Under the pieces are notes generated by a model that made no database searches, was not told the origin of the DNA, and was given only the letters and a program-made list of their open reading frames with translations. Made by a program: the position numbers and the translations under genes. DNA of 64,000 bases from Streptomyces spinosus (GTDB lineage Bacteria > Actinomycetota > Actinomycetes > Streptomycetales > Streptomycetaceae): assembly GCF_020400655.1 (NCBI RefSeq), contig NZ_JAINRC010000020.1:1-64000 (forward strand). The letters run 5' to 3'. Below are positions 16,590-24,171 of the stretch, piece after piece. The number at the start of each line of letters is the position of its first letter. The stretch's first letter is position 1.

Positions 16590-17161
16590 TGCCGGAGGAC
16601 GTGGGGGGCGCGCCGTTCCCTGACGGCTGGGAGCCCGACGACGACCACGACCACGGGGTGTCGGACGAAGAGTTCGCCTCCGTGGTCTTCGACGAGGCCT
16701 TCGTGCGGGCGGCCACCTTCCACGAGCCGACCGCCGTGGAACGCCTCCTGGCTGCGGCCCAGGCCAGGGCCGAGGCCTCCGAAGCCGAGGCCCGCCGCGC
16801 CCGCGCCCGGGGCGAGCGCTTCGACGACGGCTACGGCCCCGAGGGCACCGCCTTCGGCCGGGACCACGACGATGACGAGCTGGACGACACCTATGTCCTC
16901 GGCGACCGCCACGGCCTCTTCGGCGCCTACGGCAAGCAGGTCCGCTGGCACCGGCCCGTCGCCTGGCTCCTCGCCGTCGTGATGGGCATCGGCATGGTCG
17001 CCCTGGCCTTCGCCGCCGTCTACCGGGGAGGCTCCTCGGGCACCCGCGACCGCGTTCCCGCCCCCGCCTCCACCGGCCTGGAACAGGGCGGCGCGTCCGC
17101 CCCCGGCTCTGCCACCGAGCCCGCCCGGCCGGCCGTCTCGGCCATCCCGCCCTCCCCCTGA
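16589..17161 (+). CDS. Single-span membrane protein with acidic cytosolic N-terminus (paralogue 1)
   Basis: The 190-residue protein has an acidic N-terminus with the motif EEFASVVFDEAFVRAATFHEP, an Ala/Arg/Glu-rich likely coiled segment around residues 55-75, one transmembrane helix near 130-155 (VAWLLAVVMGIGMVALAF) and a Pro/Ala/Ser-rich outer tail. It is paralogous in its N-terminal motif to the next gene. As I recall, the S. coelicolor orthologue (about SCO2584) turned up as an interaction partner of the Mre spore-wall-synthesising complex; that assignment rests on memory of gene order. It has no known enzymatic domain. The GTG start is supported by the -10 box 6 nt upstream. Confidence 0.75.
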   Translation: MPEDVGGAPFPDGWEPDDDHDHGVSDEEFASVVFDEAFVRAATFHEPTAVERLLAAAQARAEASEAEARRARARGERFDDGYGPEGTAFGRDHDDDELDDTYVLGDRHGLFGAYGKQVRWHRPVAWLLAVVMGIGMVALAFAAVYRGGSSGTRDRVPAPASTGLEQGGASAPGSATEPARPAVSAIPPSP

Positions 17162-17237
17162 GCGCCCCGCCCGTTCTTGGTGAGAACCTGTCAGAAGTTG
17201 TCGCGCAGCGGGGCGTTTACCCGGGGCTCACGAGACC

Positions 17238-17250
17238 TACTCTGAAGGTA
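17238..17250 (+). promoter_or_regulatory. TACTCT -10 box of the second paralogue
   Basis: TACTCT at 17238-17243 is followed by 6 nt and ATG at 17250. The preceding gap (17162-17237) contains CGCCCCGC pairing with GCGGGGCG and a small GTTCT/AGAAC hairpin, a likely terminator for the upstream paralogue. Confidence 0.5.
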
Positions 17251-18320
17251 TGGGCGGGCCTGGAGACCCACCGGAGGGGACACCCGAGGGCGGCCCCGGC
17301 GGTGCGGAGGACGAATACCGATCCGTCGTCTTCGACGAGTCGTTCGTCCGCGCTGCCCGCCTCCAGGAGTTCTCCGCCGAGGAGCGGATGGCCGACCACG
17401 CCCCCGCCGTCCGCCGCCGCCCGCCCCTGCACCGGGGCCTCACCCGGCAGGCCCTCGTCCTCGTCCTGCTGATCGCCGTCGCCTTCGCCACCGCGATCTA
17501 CATGGGCGTCCGCCACCCCTACGGCTCCCCGCAGACCCGGCGGCCCGTCGAGGCCCTCAGGATGACCGTCATCCCGCTCGCTCCCCAGGGCAAGGTGCCC
17601 GGCGCCACGGACCCCGAAAGGCTCTACGCGCGCAGCCCCGCGGCCCCGTACGAGGCCGGCGCCGAGGGCATCCCCCTGCCGGTCTCGCGCGGTACCGCCC
17701 ACTTCTCCGACAGTCAGGTGGTGGCCGCCCTCACCACCGCCAAGGACTACATCGTCCGCTCCTCGCTCTACCCCGAGGTGCTCAGCGGCCGAGAGGTCCG
17801 CCCCGCCCGGGCCCTGATCGACTCCGACCAGCTCGAACAGTTCGACCAGAGCATCGACCACCCCGCGGCGGACGGCCGGCACGCGGCCACGGGCTGGGTG
17901 GTCCGCATCGACCCGGCCCGGGCCCAGCTGGCCGACGACAGGATCCGCGTCTTCGGCAGCCTGCACGCCGCCGAAGCGGACCCGGCCACCCTGGAGGTCA
18001 CCGCCGACCACACCTTCGTCTACGCCCTGCGACCCACCGGCGCCGCAGCCAAGGCCCCCGCCTCGCTGTTCACGGTCCGCCGCGAGGTGACCTTCCGCTT
18101 CGACCGTGACGACCTGCGCACCCACCAGGTCCAGCTGGTCGTGTCCTACGTCCAGGCGGGCCCCCTCGCCTGCGCGGAGGACGCCTCGGCCTACCTCCGC
18201 CCCCTCCTGGCCGGCCAGACGGCCCGGTCGGGCGGCCCCGCGGGCACCAACCCCTACGAGACGGACAGCGCCACCGCCCTGTGCGGGACCCTGGCCCCCG
18301 GGGCCCAGCCCAAGGTGTGA
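17250..18320 (+). CDS. Single-span membrane protein with large extracytoplasmic domain (paralogue 2)
   Basis: The 356-residue protein starts with an acidic cytosolic part carrying DEYRSVVFDESFVRAARLQE, nearly the same motif as in the preceding gene, followed by AEERM. One transmembrane helix lies near residues 70-90 (ALVLVLLIAVAFATAIYMGV). The remaining 265 or so residues should be outside; they contain strand-rich stretches and a few cysteines (LACAEDAS, ALCGTL) that could form a disulfide. I know no enzymatic family for it. Pairing with the preceding gene suggests they act together at the membrane. Confidence 0.75.
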   Translation: MGGPGDPPEGTPEGGPGGAEDEYRSVVFDESFVRAARLQEFSAEERMADHAPAVRRRPPLHRGLTRQALVLVLLIAVAFATAIYMGVRHPYGSPQTRRPVEALRMTVIPLAPQGKVPGATDPERLYARSPAAPYEAGAEGIPLPVSRGTAHFSDSQVVAALTTAKDYIVRSSLYPEVLSGREVRPARALIDSDQLEQFDQSIDHPAADGRHAATGWVVRIDPARAQLADDRIRVFGSLHAAEADPATLEVTADHTFVYALRPTGAAAKAPASLFTVRREVTFRFDRDDLRTHQVQLVVSYVQAGPLACAEDASAYLRPLLAGQTARSGGPAGTNPYETDSATALCGTLAPGAQPKV

Positions 18321-18358
18321 GGGGCGGGGCGGGGGAACGGCCCACGGAACGGCTCCTC

Positions 18359-18464
18359 ACGCCGTGGTTCCCCCGCGGACTCCTCGGGCCGTGGCCGCCT
18401 GCCGGCTCCTCGGGCCGTGGTCTCCTGCCGGCTCCTCAGGCCGTGGTCTCCTGCCGGCCCGGCG
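18359..18464 (+). repeat. 26-bp tandem repeat between convergent genes
   Basis: Three 26-bp units begin at 18387, 18413 and 18439 with core GGCCGTGGTCTCCTGCCGG, and a diverged fourth copy precedes them at about 18360. The array ends two bases before the stop codon of the minus-strand M48 gene. It occupies the whole gap between two convergent genes. Confidence 0.85.
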
Positions 18465-18465
18465 C

Positions 18466-19548
18466 CTACTCCTCGCCGCCCCCGGGAGCGTCCCCCTTGG
18501 CCGGCGGGCTCCGGAAGCCGTCGAAGCCCCGCCGGACCCGGCCGCCCAGGTCGCCCGCGCCGCCCGCGAGGTCCGTGACCAGCTTCATCAGCGGGTCCTT
18601 GGAGGACTTCACATCGCTCGCGTAGCTGGCCGCCGACTCGCGGAAGGAGTCGCTGACCGAGGCGTCCCCGTCCTCGCTGCGCCGTGCGTAGTGCCCGTCC
18701 ATGATCCGCTGGTAGTCCCGGGACTCGGCCCACTTCTTCAGCTCGGCGGCCCGCACGGTGGTGAACGGGTGCGAGCGGGGCAGCACGTTCAGGATCTTCA
18801 GCACCGAGTCGCGCAGATCGCCCCCGGACTCGTACTCCTCGGCCTGCTCCAGGAACGCGTCCACGTTCATCTCGTGCAGATGGTTGCCGCCCGCGATCTT
18901 CATCAGCCCCCGCATCGAGGCCCGGACGTCCTGGCCCACCAGCAGGCCCGCCCGGTCCGCGGACAGCTCCGACTTGCGGAACCACTCCCGCAGGGCCGTG
19001 ACGATCGCCGTGATCGCCAGGTTGCCCAGCGGGATCCAGGCGACCTTCAGCGCGAGGCTCGTCAGGAACAGCAGGACCGTGCGGTACACCGAGTGCCCGG
19101 ACAGCGCGTGCCCCACCTCGTGCCCGACGACCGCCCGCATCTCCTCCTCGTCGAGCAGCTCCACCAGCCCCGTGCTGACCACGATGATCGGCTCGTCCAG
19201 ACCGATGCACATCGCGGTCGGCTGCGGGTCCTGCGTGACGTACATCGGCGGGACCTTCCGCAGGTCCAGGATGTAACAGGCGTCCAGCAGCATGTCGTGC
19301 AGGTGCGAGAACTGCCGCTCGGAGACCCGCACCGAGTCGGACAGGAACAGCAGCCGCAGGCTCCGCTCCGGCAGCAGCCCGCTGAGCGCCTTGAAGACGG
19401 TGTCGAACCCGCTCAGCTTGCGCAGCGCGACCAGGGCCGAGCGGTCGGCCGGGTGCTCGTACGCGCGCGTGGAGATCCCGGGGAAGCGCCTGCGCTGCCT
19501 GCTCGGCACCCGCTCGTGCCCTGCGTGCTGGTGGCCGTCGTCGGACAT
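18466..19548 (-). CDS. M48 family zinc metallopeptidase (HtpX/Ste24-like)
   Basis: The 360-residue protein has the HEVGH zinc site near residue 141 with the third ligand Glu in KSELSADRAG. Hydrophobic stretches follow the active site (TVLLFLTSLALKVAWIPLGNLAITAIV), so it is probably membrane-anchored with a cytosolic active site. M48 members degrade misfolded membrane proteins or trim peptides. The ATG at 19548 is chosen because GGGGGAAG lies just upstream; another Met four codons earlier is less well placed. The C-terminal 60 residues are Gly/Lys-rich and probably disordered. Confidence 0.88.
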   Translation of the reverse strand: MSDDGHQHAGHERVPSRQRRRFPGISTRAYEHPADRSALVALRKLSGFDTVFKALSGLLPERSLRLLFLSDSVRVSERQFSHLHDMLLDACYILDLRKVPPMYVTQDPQPTAMCIGLDEPIIVVSTGLVELLDEEEMRAVVGHEVGHALSGHSVYRTVLLFLTSLALKVAWIPLGNLAITAIVTALREWFRKSELSADRAGLLVGQDVRASMRGLMKIAGGNHLHEMNVDAFLEQAEEYESGGDLRDSVLKILNVLPRSHPFTTVRAAELKKWAESRDYQRIMDGHYARRSEDGDASVSDSFRESAASYASDVKSSKDPLMKLVTDLAGGAGDLGGRVRRGFDGFRSPPAKGDAPGGGEE

Positions 19549-19649
19549 GTCTTCCCCCATGCGTGTGAGTGCCCACCGTGCCCCCGAGGCGGAGCCCAGC
19601 CTAGGCGGAGATACCTTGGACGGGCAGTACACGCGAAGGAGTCCACGCC

Positions 19650-19814
19650 ATGGAGCACCACCCCGCAGCCGCCTGGCTGACCGAGGCCGCCTCGAGCGCC
19701 GTCCAGCAGCACGGGTCAGGAAACCTGCTCCGCGTCGTACTGATCATGATGGTCCTCGGCTGTGTACTGACCGCGTGGTTCCTGTTGCGCGGCTACAAGC
19801 GGAAGGACGACTGA
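19650..19814 (+). CDS. 54-residue single-span membrane protein
   Basis: The peptide begins MEHHPAAAWLTEAASSAVQQ, has one hydrophobic helix of about 20 residues (VVLIMMVLGCVLTAWFLL) and a positive tail RGYKRKDD, so the predicted topology is N-out, C-in. GAAGGAG lies 9 nt before the ATG. It is transcribed divergently from the M48 peptidase. Function is unknown; the coding bias and good ribosome-binding site support a real gene. Confidence 0.7.
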   Translation: MEHHPAAAWLTEAASSAVQQHGSGNLLRVVLIMMVLGCVLTAWFLLRGYKRKDD

Positions 19815-19976
19815 CGGGCGGCGAAGGTTCCCCGCCGCCGGGTATGGCCCGCCCTCCCGGCGAGCCGTCGGCGCCCTGCGGTGCCAACGGCGGAGTCGGC
19901 GTGATCGCCGTACGGCCACCCGCTTACGATGAGCCGACATCTTTATTCCGCCCACACGCGATAGGTCCTGCCGAAG

Positions 19977-20138
19977 ATGAGCTTCCACAGCGCAGCAGCC
20001 CAGTTGGTCACCCTTGCCGCCGAGGGCGAGCACGGCGGAAACCATGAAAGCCTGAACCCGGCCCTCACCGGCGGCGGCGCCCTGTTCATCCTGCTCCTGC
20101 TGCTGTGGATCACCACGCGCTTCAACCGCGACCGCTGA
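19977..20138 (+). CDS. 53-residue single-span membrane protein
   Basis: The peptide begins MSFHSAAAQLVTLAAEGEHG, continues NHESLNPALTGGG, has one hydrophobic helix (GALFILLLLLLWITT) and ends RFNRDR. I recall similar short proteins next to nadD in other Streptomyces. CGAAG directly before the ATG is a weak ribosome-binding site. TACGAT at 19925-19930 could be the -10 box, with a poor -35 (GTGATC at 19901). Function unknown; the conserved-looking tail suggests a small membrane regulator or subunit. Confidence 0.7.
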   Translation: MSFHSAAAQLVTLAAEGEHGGNHESLNPALTGGGALFILLLLLWITTRFNRDR

Positions 20139-20194
20139 GCGGGGAACCCGTCCCCGGCCGGACGTCCGAGGCCGGGCCGGTAGGGTCTGCACGC

Positions 20195-20881
20195 ATGGGA
20201 GAGCAGGACATGCCTACCGGTCCGGCGCACGAGACCGCCGAGGACACGGTGAAGCACCCGCAGCACGGACCGGGCAACGGCCCCGCCCACACGGGCAAAC
20301 GGCGTCTCGGCGTCATGGGCGGAACGTTCGACCCGATCCACCACGGGCACCTCGTGGCGGCCAGTGAGGTCGCCGCGCAGTTCCACCTGGACGAGGTGGT
20401 GTTCGTCCCCACCGGCGAGCCGTGGCAGAAGTCCCACCGCAAGGTCTCCCCGGCCGAGGACCGCTACCTGATGACGGTCATCGCGACCGCCGAGAACCCC
20501 CAGTTCTCCGTCAGCCGCATCGACATCGACCGCGGCGGCCCCACCTACACCGTCGACACCCTGCGCGACCTGCGCGCCCTCAATCCCGACACCGACCTCT
20601 TCTTCATCACCGGCGCCGACGCCCTCGCCCAGCTGCTGACCTGGCGCGACTCGGAGGAGCTGTTCTCCCTCGCGCACTTCATCGGCGTCACCCGCCCCGG
20701 TCACAACCTCACCGACCCGGGCCTGCCGGAAGGCGGCGTCTCGCTCGTCGAGGTGCCCGCCCTCGCCATCTCGTCCACAGACTGCCGTGCGAGAGTCGCC
20801 AAGGGAGACCCCATCTGGTACATGGTGCCGGACGGAGTCGTGCGCTACATCGACAAGCGCGAGCTGTACCGCGGCGAGTGA
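20195..20881 (+). CDS. nadD: Nicotinate-nucleotide adenylyltransferase
   Basis: NadD transfers AMP from ATP to nicotinate mononucleotide in NAD synthesis. The 228-residue protein has the nucleotidyltransferase signature GGTFDPIHHGHLVAA near residue 46, PTYTVDTL, FFITGADAL and the C-terminal ISSTDCRARVAKGDPIWYMVP block (ISST/R motif). The first 40 residues are a low-complexity extension. ATG at 20195 follows TAGGGT (20181-20186) by 8 nt, so it may be leaderless; ATG at 20210 is the alternative. The next gene starts 16 nt later. Confidence 0.93.
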   Translation: MGEQDMPTGPAHETAEDTVKHPQHGPGNGPAHTGKRRLGVMGGTFDPIHHGHLVAASEVAAQFHLDEVVFVPTGEPWQKSHRKVSPAEDRYLMTVIATAENPQFSVSRIDIDRGGPTYTVDTLRDLRALNPDTDLFFITGADALAQLLTWRDSEELFSLAHFIGVTRPGHNLTDPGLPEGGVSLVEVPALAISSTDCRARVAKGDPIWYMVPDGVVRYIDKRELYRGE

Positions 20882-20897
20882 GCCGAGAGGGGCACCG

Positions 20898-22682
20898 GTG
20901 AACGACCGATACGACGCGGGTGACGCAGGCTACGGCGGCGGCCCGTACGAAGTCGTCGGCTACGACGAGTACGGCCGGCCCGTGTACGGGCAGGTCCCGG
21001 CACAGCAGGCTCCGCAGTCCCAGCAGGCGACCTACGACCCGTACGGCCGGCAGCAGGGCTACGGCTACGACCCCTACGCCGCCGGCGGGCAGCCGCAGGC
21101 GCCCTCCTACGGCTCGTTCCAACAACCGCAGGCCTACGACCCCTACGGCACCCAGGCCCCGTACGACCCGTACGCCACCGGCACCCAGGAGACCACGGGC
21201 TACGACCCCTACGGGCAGTCGGCGAACAGCGGACAGCAGCCCCGGGCCGCCGGGCAGACCGCCTACATCCCGCAGCAGGCCGGCCCCGCGGAGAACACCC
21301 ACGGCCAGCAGAACGCCCACGTCCCGGACGACACCCGGATCCCGGAGGCCCGGATCCCGCAGGACACCGGGACGCCGGGGGACCACGAGCCCGCCACGGG
21401 CGAACCGGACTACCACACCGAGCAGTTCGCCTTCGTCGAGGAGCCCGACGGCGACTCCGAGGACGTCATCGACTGGCTGAAGTTCACCGAGAACCGCACC
21501 GAGCGCCGCGAGGAGGCCCGCCGCCGCGCCCGCAGCCGGATCATCGCCCTTCTCGTCGTCCTCGCCCTCGTCGCGGTCGGCGGTGTCGGCTACCTCTGGT
21601 TCGCCGGGAAACTGCCCGGCCTGTCCTCGTCCGACGGCAAGACCGGCACCGCCACACCCGTCACCGCCCAGAAACGCGACGTGATCGTCGTCCACCTGCA
21701 CAACACCGGCAAGAGCGGCACCTCCACCGCGCTGCTGGTCGACAACACCACCACCAAGCAGGGCACCACGGTCCTGCTGCCCAACTCCCTCGCCCTGACC
21801 GACGACGGCTCCACCACGACCCTCGCCAAGTCCGTGGACGACGACGGCGCCTCCGGCACCCGCGACCAGCTCGACACGGTCCTCGGCACCAGCATCCAGG
21901 GCACCTGGCGCCTCGACACCCCCTACCTGCAGAACCTCGTCGAACTCGTCGGCAACATCGAGATCGACACCGACACCGACGTGCCCGACCCGGGAACCAA
22001 GAAGAAGGGCACCGGCCCGCTCGTCCACAAGGGCAAGGGCCAGACCCTCAGCGGCAAGATGGCCGTCGCCTACGCCACCTACCGCGCCGCCGGCGAGTCC
22101 CAGAACGCCCAGCTCGAGCGGTTCGGCCAGGTCATGCAGGGCGTGCTGCGCAAGATGTCCTCCGACCCGGCGTCCGCCACCACCACCGTGCAGACCCTCG
22201 CGCAGATCCTCGACCCGCCGCTCACCGACAAGGACCTCGGCGGCTTCCTCGCCAAGCTCGCCGACCTCGCCAAGAGCGGCGACTACAGGACCGCCCTGCT
22301 GCCCGTGCAGTCCGACGGCACGCTCACCGCGCAGACCAGCGACAGCGTGGTGAAGGACATCCTCGGCGGCACCGCCAAGAGCCCCGACGCCGGCTCCTCG
22401 GTCCGGGTCTCCGTCCAGAACGCCACCGGTGTGAAGGACGACACGGAGAAGGCCCGCGTGGTCCTCCTCAACGGCGGCTTCACCTTCCTGGAGGGCGGCA
22501 CCGCCTCCGGCACCCAGGCCACCTCGAAGGTGCTCTACGCGGACGCCGCCGACAAGGCGGACGCCGCCGAGGTCGCGAAGACCCTGGGGCTGCCCGCCGG
22601 CTCCGTGGCCAAGGGCAGCGTCTCCTCCGGCGCCGACGTCTCGGTGATCCTCGGCGGCGACTACAAGCCGTCCTCATCCTGA
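20898..22682 (+). CDS. LytR-CpsA-Psr (LCP)-like cell-wall protein with LytR_C domain
   Basis: The 594-residue protein has a cytosolic, Tyr/Gly/Gln-rich N-terminus with repeated YDPYG units (residues 1-130), an acidic linker, one transmembrane helix near 213-235 (ALLVVLALVAVGGVGYLW), an LCP-like domain (about 250-460) and a C-terminal LytR_C-type domain from about 485 (VRVSVQNATG). LCP enzymes attach glycopolymers to peptidoglycan. As I recall, the S. coelicolor gene at this position (SCO2578, PdtA) transfers polydiglycosylphosphate. The usual arginine/aspartate motifs are not present here (see findings). GTG at 20898 has GAGAGGGG upstream and lies 16 nt after nadD. Confidence 0.8.
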   Translation: MNDRYDAGDAGYGGGPYEVVGYDEYGRPVYGQVPAQQAPQSQQATYDPYGRQQGYGYDPYAAGGQPQAPSYGSFQQPQAYDPYGTQAPYDPYATGTQETTGYDPYGQSANSGQQPRAAGQTAYIPQQAGPAENTHGQQNAHVPDDTRIPEARIPQDTGTPGDHEPATGEPDYHTEQFAFVEEPDGDSEDVIDWLKFTENRTERREEARRRARSRIIALLVVLALVAVGGVGYLWFAGKLPGLSSSDGKTGTATPVTAQKRDVIVVHLHNTGKSGTSTALLVDNTTTKQGTTVLLPNSLALTDDGSTTTLAKSVDDDGASGTRDQLDTVLGTSIQGTWRLDTPYLQNLVELVGNIEIDTDTDVPDPGTKKKGTGPLVHKGKGQTLSGKMAVAYATYRAAGESQNAQLERFGQVMQGVLRKMSSDPASATTTVQTLAQILDPPLTDKDLGGFLAKLADLAKSGDYRTALLPVQSDGTLTAQTSDSVVKDILGGTAKSPDAGSSVRVSVQNATGVKDDTEKARVVLLNGGFTFLEGGTASGTQATSKVLYADAADKADAAEVAKTLGLPAGSVAKGSVSSGADVSVILGGDYKPSSS

Positions 22683-22807
22683 CCCCGGGCCGCCTCCGGA
22701 CAGGGGCGCGGCCGGGGGCACCCCCCGTGATGCCGTAATGACGTGGGGTGCGCCCGGCGGTCCGTGAGACCCTTGATGACAAAAGACCGCCGACGGAAAG
22801 CCATGTA

Positions 22808-23251
22808 GTGACCGCCACCGACCGTTCCCTTGAGCTCATCAACACCGCCGCCCAGGCGGCGGCCGACAAGCTCGCCCACGACGTCATCGCCTACGACGTG
22901 AGCGACGTGCTGTCGATCACGGACGCCTTCCTGCTGGCATCCGCGCCGAACGACCGCCAGGTCAAGGCCATCGTCGACGAGATCGAGGAGCGCCTCCTGA
23001 AGGACCTCGGGGCCAAGCCGGTCCGCCGCGAGGGCGACCGGGAGTCCCGCTGGATCCTGCTCGACTACGTCGACATCGTCGTCCACGTCCAGCACAGCGA
23101 GGAGCGCGTCTTCTACGCCCTGGAGCGGCTGTGGAAGGACTGCCCCGAGCTGGAGCTGCCCGCCGACGCCAAGGCCACCCGCGGCAAGGCGGAGGAGCAC
23201 GCCCGGGCGCAGGCCGCCGAGGCCGACCAGGAACCGGACGGGGCCTGGTGA
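22808..23251 (+). CDS. rsfS: Ribosomal silencing factor RsfS
   Basis: The 147-residue protein matches the RsfS/DUF143 family: DVIAYDVSDVLSITDAFLLASAPNDRQ, then EGDRESRWILLDYVDIVVHVQ and the EERVFYALERLW helix. RsfS binds L14 on the 50S subunit and blocks subunit joining during starvation. The C-terminal 30 residues are an Ala/Glu-rich extension. GTG at 22808 is preceded by a GGAAAG site. Its stop codon overlaps the start of the next gene (TGATG), so the two are translationally coupled, downstream of nadD and the LCP gene. Confidence 0.93.
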   Translation: MTATDRSLELINTAAQAAADKLAHDVIAYDVSDVLSITDAFLLASAPNDRQVKAIVDEIEERLLKDLGAKPVRREGDRESRWILLDYVDIVVHVQHSEERVFYALERLWKDCPELELPADAKATRGKAEEHARAQAAEADQEPDGAW

Positions 23252-23919
23252 TGAGCGCCACCGGCGAGGTGACCGACCGCAAGGGCCGGGGCCGCCGCAT
23301 CATCCTGTGGCGGCACGGCCAGACCTCCTGGAACGTGGAGCGCCGCTTCCAGGGCACCACGGACGTCGAGCTGACCGAGACGGGCATCGGCCAGGCCCGT
23401 CGCGCCGCCCGGCTGCTCGCCTCCCTGCGACCCGCCGTGATCGTCTCCTCGGACCTGCAACGGGCCGCGCACACGGCCGCCGAGCTGGCCGCCCTCACCG
23501 GTCTCGAAGTCACCCACGACGAGGGGCTGCGCGAGACCTACGCGGGCGTCTGGCAGGGGCTGACGCACGAGGAGATCATCGCCCGCCACGGCGATGAGTA
23601 CGCCGCCTGGAAGCGCGGCGAGGCGGTCCGCCGCGGCGGCGGCGAACTGGAGACCGAGGTCGCCGACCGAGCCGCCCCCGTCGTGCTGCGGCACGCCGAG
23701 AAGCTGCCCGAGGACGGCACGCTCGTCGTCGTCAGCCACGGCGGCACCATCCGGACCACGATCGGCCGGCTCCTCGGTCTGGAGGCCCGGCACTGGGAGA
23801 GCTTCGGCGGGCTCTCCAACTGCTGCTGGTCCGTGCTCGGCGAGGGCGCCCGCGGCTGGCGCCTGCTGGAGCACAACGCGGGCACCCTCCCGGAGCCCGT
23901 CCTCGGCGACGACGACTGA
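23251..23919 (+). CDS. Histidine phosphatase family protein (phosphoglycerate mutase-like)
   Basis: The 222-residue protein carries the phosphohistidine motif LWRHGQTSWN, the second arginine region SSDLQRAAHTA, the Glu of LRETYAGVWQG and the second His in VVVSHGGTIRT. It may act on phosphosugars or glucosyl-3-phosphoglycerate, but the substrate cannot be read from sequence. The start ATG shares one base with the rsfS stop codon, giving tight coupling. Confidence 0.85.
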   Translation: MSATGEVTDRKGRGRRIILWRHGQTSWNVERRFQGTTDVELTETGIGQARRAARLLASLRPAVIVSSDLQRAAHTAAELAALTGLEVTHDEGLRETYAGVWQGLTHEEIIARHGDEYAAWKRGEAVRRGGGELETEVADRAAPVVLRHAEKLPEDGTLVVVSHGGTIRTTIGRLLGLEARHWESFGGLSNCCWSVLGEGARGWRLLEHNAGTLPEPVLGDDD

Positions 23920-23945
23920 CCGTCCCGAGCCCCCCGACCCCGGAT

Positions 23946-23975
23946 TTCACTTTCCGGCAGGTCACAGGCTAAAGT
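23946..23975 (+). promoter_or_regulatory. Predicted promoter of the first tRNA-Ala gene
   Basis: TTCACT (23946-23951), an 18-nt spacer and TAAAGT (23970-23975) place the transcript start about 30 nt before the tRNA. Confidence 0.5.
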
Positions 23976-24011
23976 TCTTCTTGTTCGCCCCGCCGAGCGG
24001 GAAGAACGCAA

Positions 24012-24084
24012 GGGGCTATAGCTCAGTTGGTAGAGCGCCTGCATGGCATGCAGGAGGTCAGGAGTTCAATTCTCCTTAGCTCCA
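24012..24084 (+). tRNA. tRNA-Ala (anticodon GGC), copy 1
   Basis: The 73-nt cloverleaf has acceptor GGGGCTA/TAGCTCC, D arm GCTC/GAGC, anticodon stem CCTGC/GCAGG with loop ATGGCAT (anticodon GGC), T arm AGGAG/CTCCT with TTCAATT, and discriminator A; CCA is not encoded. It is identical to the copy at 28492-28564. Confidence 0.97.
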
Positions 24085-24127
24085 CTGATCGACACTCTGT
24101 TGAGTTGTCAAAGATCGGTTGATGAGG

Positions 24128-24154
24128 ATCCCGTCCCCGAGGGGGCGGGATTTT
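24128..24154 (+). terminator. Intrinsic terminator after the first tRNA-Ala
   Basis: ATCCCGTCCCC (24128-24138) pairs with GGGGGCGGGAT (24141-24151, one G:T pair), followed by TTTTCTG. It has a real U-tract, unusual in this window. Confidence 0.8.
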
Positions 24155-24171
24155 CTGCGTTCCGGCTGCCA

